Source of the DNA: Pinus tabuliformis
Lineage: Eukaryota; Streptophyta; Pinopsida; Pinales; Pinaceae
DNA length: 64,000 nt
NCBI GenBank assembly: GCA_031772625.1
Contig: CM062810.1
Coordinates: forward strand, 704,480,358-704,544,357
Direction: 5' to 3'
Shown here: positions 54,719 to 64,000 of the stretch, one piece after another
How positions within the stretch are numbered: position 1 is the stretch's first letter
Layout of the letters: the number at the start of each line of letters is the position of its first letter
The notes under the pieces: generated by a model
Database searches by the model: none
Seen by the model: the letters and a program-made list of their open reading frames with translations, nothing else
Told to the model about the DNA's origin: nothing
Made by a program: the position numbers and the translations under genes

Positions 54719-55240
54719 GTTTTCATCTTTTTAGAGAAAACCCCCTGGATGTTGTTATAGTAGGCCTGTAAAATGGAGGTTTGAGGAACTTGGAATGTGA
54801 CGTTGTTGATGGAAGCTTGGAATCTTGTGTTGTTAGGGGAATTACCTGTCTGTCCTCTTTTACAAGCTTCCAGGTTCAGTTCTATCGCAAAAATAGATTT
54901 ATGTCCACCTTCTGTGGAACATTTGTTGTATATGCTTGGGAATTCAAGCTTCTAATCAGGCTCATGCCTCTAAAGATAGTAGTCGACTCATTTATTTTGG
55001 GGAATCTGGGTTTGATAATTGGAATAGAAGAGGAAGAATTTCTCTGGTATTGACTGTTAGATTGGCAGACAGATAAGGGCTTATTCCTATATAATAGTCC
55101 TTGTATGGCCCATGATATGATCTGAGGAGGATGTCATATGTATTCCCGGGGGCTATCATTATGTTATTAATTGTAGATTCAATTTAGGTAGATCTTTAAA
55201 TTTCTAGGTATCCCTTTCTTTCTAGGCCTCGACAAAAGAG
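54719..55240. repeat. Duplicated segment, copy 2 of part B
   Basis: It matches 52735-53290, including the open frame at 54781-55053 (90 codons) and the tail TAGATCTTTAAATTTCTAGG. A short deletion after the open frame separates it from copy 1. Confidence 0.82.
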
Positions 55241-55884
55241 TTGTGGCAAGTTCTAATTCAATGAAATGAGAAAAATGTGACAAAATGGATTATGAAGCAT
55301 ATGTTCTCGGTAGTTAGACATCAAATTTATATGAATTTCCTAGCTTCTATGCATGTTTATTATTCCCTATGTTAGTGTTCCTTGGCCTTGATTTATAGTA
55401 TATTAGAAAAGGTTATGAGATATTTTACAATCTTAAGTCCAATGCATGCCTTGCCATATAAAAATCGCATTGTCCAAGATAAATCAACCTCTCAGATAAA
55501 TTTTGTATCTTTTGGGTGAATTATGTTAGGGCAGGTAGAATCTGTCATGCATAGCTTCTCTTGAAATCTTCTACACACAACCTTAAATAACTATGCCTGA
55601 AATACCATCTATGTCAGTGTCAATGTCAGCTAATCACATGATGTGTCACCATTGGAATACCACCTAACAACACTGCATTATGAAAATTGCTGGAAATATT
55701 ATATTCAATGTAACCCCTATTTGACATTTTTTGTAAAATTATGGCTGATATGAAGAAATGAGTCAGGTAGAAATTCGATTTGTCTTGTGAAAATGTCACT
55801 AACTATCGAGATTTGTTTTTGCTATTGTTTCTTATGCCATTGCCTTACGGCGTTTCCTTTGCAACATGTGGTGCAAATGCTAGT
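55241..55884. other. Spacer between part B and part A copies
   Basis: No recognised feature. Confidence 0.4.
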
Positions 55885-56090
55885 TCTTTAACCTTTTTCA
55901 CTTCAATGAAAGCATATATAGTTGTAAACACCACTTTTCTATACATGTTTCTATTTAGTTAGAAAACAGTTTGAACTTTGAATCGATTTAGTTTTGTCAC
56001 TTTTTAAAGTGGTTCACATCATATCTCAAAGGAAGTAATGAAAGAATTATTCAAGAATAATGTGCTATTACTATGGATATTTTTGTCATG
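55885..56090. repeat. Duplicated segment, copy 2 of part A
   Basis: It matches 52533-52735, from TCTTTAACCTTTTTCACTTC to CTATGGATATTT. Here it lies after part B, not before it. Confidence 0.82.
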
Positions 56091-58079
56091 GTTCAATCAT
56101 AATCCTTTTTTAGTTGAAAAAAGGAACTTTGTTCTACACCGTGGAAGTGGTAATGAATTTGCTTACCTTTCAATTTTAATCGACAATAGGAAAAGGAATA
56201 ATAGAAAGTCTCTAAGTTTGCTTTAATTAAACAAATGTTTTGTTGACCATTGGCTGAAGTGTTGGTGGAACACAGTGTGTGAAAAAGGTTGTATCATATT
56301 TTGACCTTATATTCAAGATTAAAGAGAAATAATGCAACCAATGTTATTTAAAATTGTTAGAAACACACTGATATTATCTAATATAATTATGGAAATGCAC
56401 TTTTCACAACTTATACTAATGTTTGACATTCAGAATAAAAGAATCATTCTAGAACTGTTATGGTTCTATATTCATAGGCTGATCATACAAATTATTACAA
56501 ATAAAGTATTAGCAACTTGGATGATGTTGTAAAGAATGCTCAGTAGTTCACATACACCAAATGGACATAGAAGAAGTCAAATCAACATGGAGGACTCTCT
56601 AGAATCATCAAAGGACAACATTAACAATAGTTAAACGGAAATATTGTTATCTTCAAATTTGTAGATTATTTTAGAAACAAGAGATGATCATCTTTAAATG
56701 GCTAAAGAGAAGGAAATAATTGCATAAATGTGATAAATCAATCATCATTGCAAAATAAGAGGGAAGATGTTGAATGATATGATAACGACTAATGGTTATA
56801 GTTAATAAGTTTTTTCAAGGTATATAGGTGTATTCTTCCCCTAAAAAATTTCCCAATTGCAGTGGTTATTTATACAAAGCATTCAAGTTTTAATCTCGGA
56901 GTGAAACGCTCAAGTTATATATATGTATGTAAGATGCCCATGAAAATATTTCCTAGTCACATATAATATGATTGATATAGTCTTAGCCTTTATCCAATAC
57001 ATAATTCAAACTAAAATCAAGAAATTAGTAGATGCAATTCATGTAAAGGTAAGCAAATATATACAACCAACTAAACATGACTACATAATCAACAACCAAG
57101 AACATTTATAGTCAATTATTCCCATATGCCTCAACCAGTTGACTATGAGCATCCTAGACAAATAACCATCATAAGTGAAACAATGAATGTAAATTTGATT
57201 GTAAATAGTATAGAAGTATAAACCTAAGCTAGTTATGAGAGAGGGGAATCATTCAGTGTTCAAAAATCAAGGAACATGGAACATGTTACTTACTTGGATG
57301 GTTTTGGGGGGGGGCTAAAGAAGGGACTTCCACTCTCCTCCCTACTGTAGGCTAGTTTTCATTGTAAATTCTCTTACAACTGATCACCCCTGAGCTAGAT
57401 CCAGGCCTAAGGATTCTTTGCCTTCTAAGCTAGTGATAATGGTTTGAACAAGGGATAACCAACAATTTTGTTTGGACCAAGCTCCCTGATTCGTGAGCCA
57501 AATCCATAATATAAGGTATAGGTAGTACAATATGGGTTTCGAAGTTAGCATTCTAAGGGATGGTGTGAGTAAGTTGATGGCAAAGGTAAGAATTGATATC
57601 TCCCCTTCATATTCCATAGGGGTTATGTATTTATGGGTCGTGCTTTTCATCCTTAGCATGGCCAAGAGGGAACCACCTTAGGCTCCTAAGTGCCTTTGCC
57701 CCCATATCTTGTCTCTTCAGGTCACATCGTCTAACTTCTTTGCCTCTTTAAGGTACAAATAGTTGAAAGTTTTTCCAACTTTGTTTTATCTAACTTTGTT
57801 TTATCTCTTTGTGTCAGAATTAGTTGTCTAGGTCATTGACTCTAAAATCAGTCAATCACATTTTATTAAAACTTATTCATAATAGGGGATGACCTTTCCC
57901 AGATGAAAAGGGTCTTGGAATTTAATGCATTAGGGTGTGATATGGTTATTCAAGGAAATAAGCAAACCTGACAATCTATCCTCACACCAAGGATCCTTAA
58001 AGTGGTCCAACCTTTAGTTGTGTTAATTAAATTAATTTTTTTAATCAATTAATATCAATTAGTAATTTGGTTTCATCCA

Positions 58080-58080
<1 letters not shown>
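56091..58080. other. AT-rich spacer
   Basis: Several short open frames on both strands, none recognised. A G run (GGGGGGGGGG) is at about 57306. Confidence 0.45.

Positions 58081-58082
<2 letters not shown>

Positions 58083-58116
<34 letters not shown>
58083..58116. repeat. (TC)n microsatellite
   Basis: About 17 TC units without interruption. Confidence 0.9.
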
Positions 58117-59129
58117 ATGTTGGCATGGCCGACACAATAGCAGGGTAGAACAGGTGGATGTTACAAAACTCACATGGAGGATTATTTACCTATTCGAAAT
58201 AATGAAGATTGGTACATGAGATGCATACAACTTTGCATCAAGGTGAATCTCAGATTGTGTTAGAGTACAATAATGCAACTAATACTTGCATATAAAACTG
58301 TATTTGGGACTCTAATCAATACAACATTCTAAATATTGCGATTATATACACAAATGCATCCAAATGGAAATCAAATTTCTAGAAAATTGTTTTGCCAAAA
58401 GGGTAAGAAAAAGTTTGGGTCTAGAAATTAACCACAATGCAACACACGTAAAGGTGGCCCTAACTCTTAGAAGAAAGGATGAGAAAAATATCTAGATTCA
58501 AGGCAACCAATGGATTTTGAAAGAAGATAGCTAATTCTCTAATAGAATTTGAAAGAAACGAGTCAATCATAAAATATGCAATAACACACAAGAAGATGGA
58601 AGAAAAGGCATATGTCACTTCAATTTATATTCATAGTTTCAATGATATATATATATATAACCACCTATTGAAATAGATTTTATGTCACATCAACAACTCC
58701 TTAAGGGATAAGGCTAGGAGGAGGAAAAATAGAATCTAATACATATATAGGATAAAAACTATATCCTATAATGTGAATGGGTACTCGTGCAAAGATGGTG
58801 GATTAAAAAGTGGTAATGGGGTTCTCAATAACATGAACACACATGAAAGTTCTTGCATTCATAAAACACAAATGCGTTCATGTCTATATAGCCTCAATAC
58901 TCCAAGTTGACATGTATGATACCAAGTGAGCAACAATTTGGTATTTTTCAGCTCCATTATGTACTCTCTATCAAGCTTCATAATAAGACGTGCTATATTG
59001 TCATGTGAACATATATGTTCTAAAATATGAATGAATTATGAGCCCACTAAATAAAATGTACCATAATACCTAGAAAATACTAAACGTCTTTATTGTTTCA
59101 TCTTGGAAACAATCTTGCATACACTCCTC
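58117..59129. other. AT-rich spacer
   Basis: No recognised gene; a short (AT)n run lies near 58650. Confidence 0.45.
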
Positions 59130-59400
59130 TAGATTGGATATATTCTATGTCATCTTTGGAGAGAAGGAGCATGCTACTGGAAACCACTCTTGAAATACAT
59201 AGGGATATGACATAAAAGGATGAGTAAGTGACTCAACCTTAAGCATACATAGAGAACATATTTTAGGACCATACCACACTCTCTTAGTTCCATTATCCCA
59301 AGTAAGAATCTTGTTGTTTAGAGCCATCCAAAGAACTATTTTACATTTTAGAGGTCCATGGATATTCCAAATTATTTCCTAACAACATCATTTTTATCTT
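59130..59400 (-). pseudogene. LINE fragment, zf-RVT region
   Basis: The minus strand reads MALNNKILTWDNGTKRVWYG followed by ICSLCMLKVESLTHPFMSYP, the zinc-binding C-terminal region of plant LINE ORF2. The C-x2-C is present, and the second half of the site reads H-x4-Y where H-x4-C is usual. No reverse transcriptase is attached. Confidence 0.75.
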
Positions 59401-59639
59401 ACAAATTAATATAATAATTATATCTATGCATAGCTATAAAATAGCCAAAACATAGATTTTTAGATCAGCGTAATGAATCGTCTTCATCCTCAGAAAATAT
59501 TATAAAGAAAGAGCATAAAATCCTAACATAATTGTGCCATTATACAACTTTAGTCCCCACCAAGCTTATTTCCAAATTTGATTTCCAACCCCATTTGTCT
59601 AATTCCTATGACAACGGGTTTTTTCATCCTCCAACAAAT

Positions 59640-59724
59640 TCTATTATTATCATCATCATCACCATCATCATCACCATCATCATCATCATCACCATCATCA
59701 TACCATCATCATCATCATCATCAA
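59640..59724. repeat. (ATC)n microsatellite
   Basis: Interrupted ATC/ACC triplets. On the minus strand it directly follows a SINE-like unit, so it may be that unit's tail. Confidence 0.88.
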
Positions 59725-59893
59725 GGGAAATCACCCTCTCTCTCATCTTGAGGGTGAGAGTGAGGGTTAATACAACAATATTCTTAGGCACATAGCCATT
59801 ACATCATTAATTCTCATCATCATGTCACTCACGGGGAATTGAACCTGGGTGGGGGAGATAGCAACCATTCTTCCCAACCATCCGAGATAATCC
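59725..59893 (-). mobile_element. tRNA-derived SINE with triplet tail
   Basis: On the minus strand the unit starts GGGATTATC with an A-box-like TCGGATGGTTGG (59886-59875) and, 30 bases on, a strong B box GGTTCAATTCC (59845-59835) preceded by CTCCCCCACCCA. This spacing and sequence fit the Pol III promoter of plant tRNA-related SINEs such as Au-type. The body ends in a (GAT)n run. Target duplications were not found. Confidence 0.55.
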
Positions 59894-60499
59894 CAATTGA
59901 TTATTATTATTATTATTATGTTTTTTTAAAGAATTTTGTTTACAACAATGTTTGGCCTTTAGACCATCGTTTCTAAAATGCTACATTTTAAATATAAAAG
60001 GAAAATGGGGCTGTTATTAATAAAACCTATTTTTGATTCCATAGATGGTGTTAGGATTTTGGTCCCAAGGGTACTTGTTGTCAAGGTCACAATTTCAAAA
60101 ACTTGCAATTTTATTTATAAAAGATACTACCGCTCGAATCAGGTACTTCTTGAATAGGCAAGGATAACACACATGGTAAACATTACTCAACTATGAGATA
60201 ATAACAAGAAGTCTATAGTTGACTTGCATTAGCTAGTAATTTAATAATAGCATCATACTCTTCTTAGTTATTCATGGATGTTCCTAAGAACAAGCTATTT
60301 GAGTAAAGGGCACTGTCTGAAGGTGAATGAATGGACCAAGCTGTAGAGGTGAGATTATGAGTCCACTAATATCCCAATTTAAAAAAGCGATGTGATAAAC
60401 TAGAAAATTATTTGTCTGGCAAAGCAAGAAAGCACAAGTGAATAAGAGTGTAAAAAGGATCGAATATTGATTAAAAACACTAAAACAAATTTTGAAATT
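59894..60499. other. Unassigned spacer
   Basis: A short (TTA)n run lies near 59900. No recognised gene. Confidence 0.4.
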
Positions 60500-60780
60500 G
60501 TTTCAAAGTGGAATGTACAAATGAATGTGGGCCTAAGGAGGTGGCTACTCAAAGGCCCTCAAGATGAGAAAAGTTGTATGCACCTTTAGTTAGGAGGTAT
60601 TTGATTATTAAAGGGCCTCTCCAATACACCAAGACCTAAGGTGTTGGTGGCAACTTCATATAGTAGGACATGATCTCCTTTATTGAATGATTGGGCTTGA
60701 ACTTGTTGGTTGTAGTTGACCTTGGAGTGATTTTTAGTTTCCTCATTAGTTTGTAATGATGATCAATGATCTTCATTTAT
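60500..60780 (-). pseudogene. Gypsy integrase C-terminal fragment
   Basis: The minus strand reads NYNQQVQAQSFNKGDHVLLY, then after a frame change FIIKYLLTKGAYNFSHLEG. This resembles the end of Ty3/Gypsy integrase (Y-x...V-x-x-R-x-F-x-x-G-D-L-V-L, then G-P-F-x-I...G-A-Y-x-L). It is a small, isolated relic. Confidence 0.6.
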
Positions 60781-61929
60781 GTATTCTATCAAGGGTTATT
60801 TGGGAGGATTAGTGTCTCAAAAGGGTTCAAATGTCGTCTTCAGGACCTTTGGAATCTCATAATCAATAGGTAATACTACTTACATGTTGTGAATGTGGTG
60901 GAAAGGTTTTAACACATTTGAGAAAATCCAAAAAAGATCCTATTAAGGAATTGAAAAATAATAGTCCATGAGTGCCACAATGGATCTAAATATGCCACAT
61001 CACACTACCATATAAGCCAGACTAATATAGAATTATAAGAGGAAACTTAAAAATATTAATTATAACTTTAATTTTTTGTACATAAACAAATGATAATAAA
61101 TAGTAGATAATAAATGATTAATATATAATAGAATAAAAATATATCATTAACTTATGATAATAATAACTTATAATACAATCACCAATATAATAATATATAA
61201 TATAATCATAATATAAGGTCGAATAATAACTATAATATAGTAATATCATGAATATTTATGATGATGATGATTAATGTCTACTAAGACAAAAATGGCATAT
61301 CATAAATTAAGAAGGTAAGAGGTTACTTATAATTCTTTAGACTTTTATTTCTATGTTCAAAAACATTAAGAGAAGCATTTCAAGGTCACCATAGTTTTAT
61401 TGAGTAAAACTGTCAAGATGGTTGGTAGTGTGACAAATGTTTTGAAATTTAGATCTAATTTGAGTATAAGATTCACAATTTGAGAGAGAGATCTTTTTAT
61501 CTTCAACCCTCATAGTAACACAATGGTGAGAGACTTTTTCATCCCATGGTGTTTTTGGAATTAAGTAACACCTAATTTCACTATGGAGCTCATGAGAATT
61601 TGTTGTTATCCTATCAATGTTTAGTTTCTTCTTGACACTATTCGAGATATAGAGATATTTTTGTTTTTTGAGATTTTTGTTGATAACCTCCTTATAATAT
61701 CTTAGTTTCCTTTTTCCCTATAATTATTTATCACCCAGAAATTTCTCCTTAAATTTCAATGTAATGATATTTTTAATATTATCCTTATTCTACAAAATAA
61801 TATCCTACTTTATCCCCCAATGGTCTAGCCAAGACTAGACATCCTTATGCCCTCCCCTCTTGCTAGACCAAAGTTTGTGGTTTTGGCTAGAGTTAGAAGC
61901 AATTTTAGGAAACCTCGTGTCTTCCATGT
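60781..61929. other. AT-rich spacer
   Basis: Dominated by ATAAT-type sequence near 61080-61260. No recognised gene. Confidence 0.45.
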
Positions 61930-63500
61930 TTTTTAACCTCTTCTTATAAATAATATGCTTATTTGTAGCCATATTTTCAATGTGGGGAATGCATTCTTCG
62001 ATTATGAGGATAGGATATAGAGTATTTCCTTTAATCTTGAAATTATAGCTTATAAATTTCTTTTGGATCTATTATATTTTCCCCCACAACTTCTTGGAGA
62101 TATTTCATCCACAAACCTCACATCCATATCAAATAATAAGGGTGACAAGAGTCTCAAAGGGGCTTTTTTTGGTTCAAATCTTATATCCAAATATATGTCA
62201 ACTTACAATTGTTTTCAAGTCCGTAATAAGCTTTCCATCGTCCATTTATCATTTTCTCAATGTTATATTTCCAGTTAAACTTGTGATGGATATTAATTCC
62301 AATATATTTGTATGAAGTAACTTCCTCCAAGTTCTTGTTTCCATATATGAATATATATGTGATATTTTTGGATTTAATTATCATGAGTTTTCTTTGTCAG
62401 TATTGTAAATCATACCCATGTTGGAACAAAAATACAGGAGAATTTTCAGTTGCTTTCCAAGATCATGGGAACTCCTCATAAAAATAGAAATATCATTAGC
62501 ATAAAGGAGAAGAGTTATGACCATATCAATGAACACAAGGCCAACACAACCTACTTCTTCTAATAACTCCTCTAGCTTATCATTATATGTTCCAAAAGGG
62601 TAGGAAACAAAGGACACCCTTGCTTAACTATGTTATGCTAGTTAATTTGTTTCGACTAACCCTCAATGGTCCTAAAATTGGAAATAACATTCCCATACAA
62701 CCTTGTCACAAAAACCCTCTACTCAACAGGAACTATTATCTCTTCTAGACTCTTCCAAATGTTATTCCTAGGAAAAATGTCAAAATATTTTCTAAAGTCA
62801 GTGGAAAAATATAAGAGATTATTTTTATTATTGCAACACTCCTCTACAATGATCTTGAGATTAAAAAGGTGGCCCATAGTTGAAATATACCTCCTAAACC
62901 TAGATTAGCCTTTAGCTCTTTTATTATGGATTTCAAGACATAGGCTAATCTTCTTTTCCAAAATAATATCATACAACTTGGCTAAAATGGGCCTAACCAT
63001 AATGGTTTTATAATTAGAGAGAATGTGTTTAATCCATTTTAAACATAGGTACAATGAGGCACTATATACAAGGCTTATGTATGCCTTGCTTCATTTCCAA
63101 ATTAAAGAGCTTGTGCATGTGAGGGAGAAGGGTAGGCCCTCCTATTTAAAAAATTCGACTTGGTAAACTTCAATGCCCTTAGCTTTTGTGGTTGTGAGCC
63201 ACTTCACCCCAAACAAAATATCTTCCATAAAAACCATTCCATACTTTGTAGGGACATTCAAAATCATGTCCATGGTATTATGGGATTCATAAAAACGTTT
63301 CAGGTAGGAATTCCAGTTCTTCAACGGAATAATATTATTTTCTTTAGGTTTATTAATTAGAATTTTCTTCCAAAACTTTCTAGTGTATGATTTAGATAGC
63401 TGTAACAAGTGCTCTTGCCTTCTTTTTGTATAATGCCTTTCTTTTTAAATAAGGGATTTATACATAATTATCTTATCAAGCTTTAAATATTTGTTAGAAG
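61930..63500 (-). pseudogene. LINE reverse transcriptase relic
   Basis: On the minus strand a non-LTR reverse transcriptase can be followed. It begins with a linker (NNIIPLKNWNSYLKRFYESH, about 63340), then AKGIEVYQVEFFK, the catalytic region LLLYANDISIFMRS near 62500 and the thumb-side SYKYIGINIHHKFNW and WKAYYGLENNC near 62300-62210. The catalytic Y-A-D-D is YAND, so one aspartate is lost. Stops and frame changes are frequent. It is of a different LINE type from the pair at 24.9-36.4 kb. Confidence 0.78.
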
Positions 63501-63724
63501 TATCCCTAATTGCTTTTCTATCAATTTTCTAATCATTATCATATCAAGGGTTGGTTGTTATATTATCCATTTTACATGAAACCTCAATATAGATCTTGTT
63601 AATGGAAGTAGAGAGGGTTGTAGTAAAGTTATGATAGAGGATTTCAATGTTTCCCGTAAATAATAAGGGATGTATTCCCTATTTAAATCCTTTATGAAGT
63701 GATAAAAATTAACTTTTATCAAAA

Positions 63725-64000
63725 CACTAGTACAAAATGAGATATTGCTGACTACGCGACTAAAAAAGTTTGTCACCACAATTATTTCAAGTGAATTACT
63801 ACTAAATTGAGAAATTTTAAGTGACCCAACTAAAAACAACTAACATAAATGACTAATTTAGTCTAGGGATAAAATATACGACTAGATAATAAGTGACCCA
63901 ACTAAAAGAAACTAACTTAAATGATTAATCTAGTCTAAGGCTAAAATATATGACTAGATAATAAGTGGCAGAATTAAAAATTATTAACTTAAATGACTAC
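63725..64000 (+). mobile_element. CACTA-type transposon terminus (runs off the window)
   Basis: CACTAGTACAAAATGAGAT at 63725 fits the terminal inverted repeat of plant CACTA (En/Spm) elements, which begin CACTA. It is followed by GACTACGCGACTAAAAAAG and then by a 72-bp tandem array, as expected for the subterminal region that the transposase binds. The other end and any transposase lie outside the window. Confidence 0.65.
63819..64000. repeat. 72-bp subterminal tandem repeats
   Basis: Units start at 63819, 63891 and 63963 with AAGTGACCCAACTAAAA, then AAATGACTAATTTAGTCTA and GACTAGATAAT. The third is cut by the window edge. The period is exactly 72. Confidence 0.88.

Noticed and set aside
57384-57665. 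93-codon minus-strand open frame
   Set aside because: No domain or flanking signal; compatible with chance in this composition.
59532-59795. 87-codon open frame rich in isoleucine
   Set aside because: It is the translation of the (ATC)n microsatellite.

Overview
This is nuclear DNA of a land plant, most likely a seed plant. It holds a receptor-like kinase gene with many short introns and plant-type GT-AG splice sites, laccase exons, Ty1/Copia and Ty3/Gypsy elements primed from initiator tRNA-Met, L1-like LINEs with a ribonuclease H domain, SINE-like units and a CACTA terminus. Gene density is very low and old retroelements are abundant, which would fit a conifer or another gymnosperm, but that is only a guess. 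There are no operons, rRNA genes, complete tRNA genes or CRISPR arrays.

Layout. 1-2.5 kb: Copia-1, whose pol is cut off inside integrase. 3.07-11.14 kb: three exons of a partial second copy of a receptor-like kinase, minus strand, split by degenerate Copia-2 (3512-9464). 11.2-11.5 kb: a miniature LTR retrotransposon (TRIM). 12.3-23.7 kb: the main locus, a malectin-like/LRR receptor-like kinase of the At1g67720 type on the minus strand. I could place 15 exons with matching splice phases. The kinase exons are intact, but the first two ectodomain exons after the malectin region carry a 1-nt frameshift, an in-frame TGA and an exon 13 nt too short. Its second intron holds Copia-3 (16165-22790), a very young element with near-identical LTRs, a perfect 5-bp target duplication and an uninterrupted 1391-codon gag-pol ORF.

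24.1-36.4 kb: two L1-like LINE copies in direct tandem. They share several disabling stops, so they look like a segmental tandem duplication of an already dead element; the first copy is cut in its reverse transcriptase and the second runs to a poly(A) end. 36.5-47 kb: a graveyard of Copia and Gypsy remnants on the minus strand, with two related terminal-inverted-repeat elements in opposite orientation about 7.3 kb apart. 47-52 kb: mostly AT-rich DNA with tandem repeats and a Gypsy gag scrap. 52.5-56.1 kb: a duplicated segment in permuted order around two orphan laccase exons and a 118-bp palindrome. 57-64 kb: LINE scraps, a SINE-like unit, a Gypsy integrase tail, a LINE reverse transcriptase relic, and at the right edge a CACTA-type terminus with 72-bp subterminal repeats.

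Only two units look potentially functional: Copia-3 and perhaps the kinase half of the receptor gene. I found no clearly new biological system. The best leads are the young Copia element, the TRIM with two Pol III B-box-like motifs, the duplicated dead LINE, the paired inverted TIR elements, the long palindrome and the CACTA edge. All alignments were made by eye.
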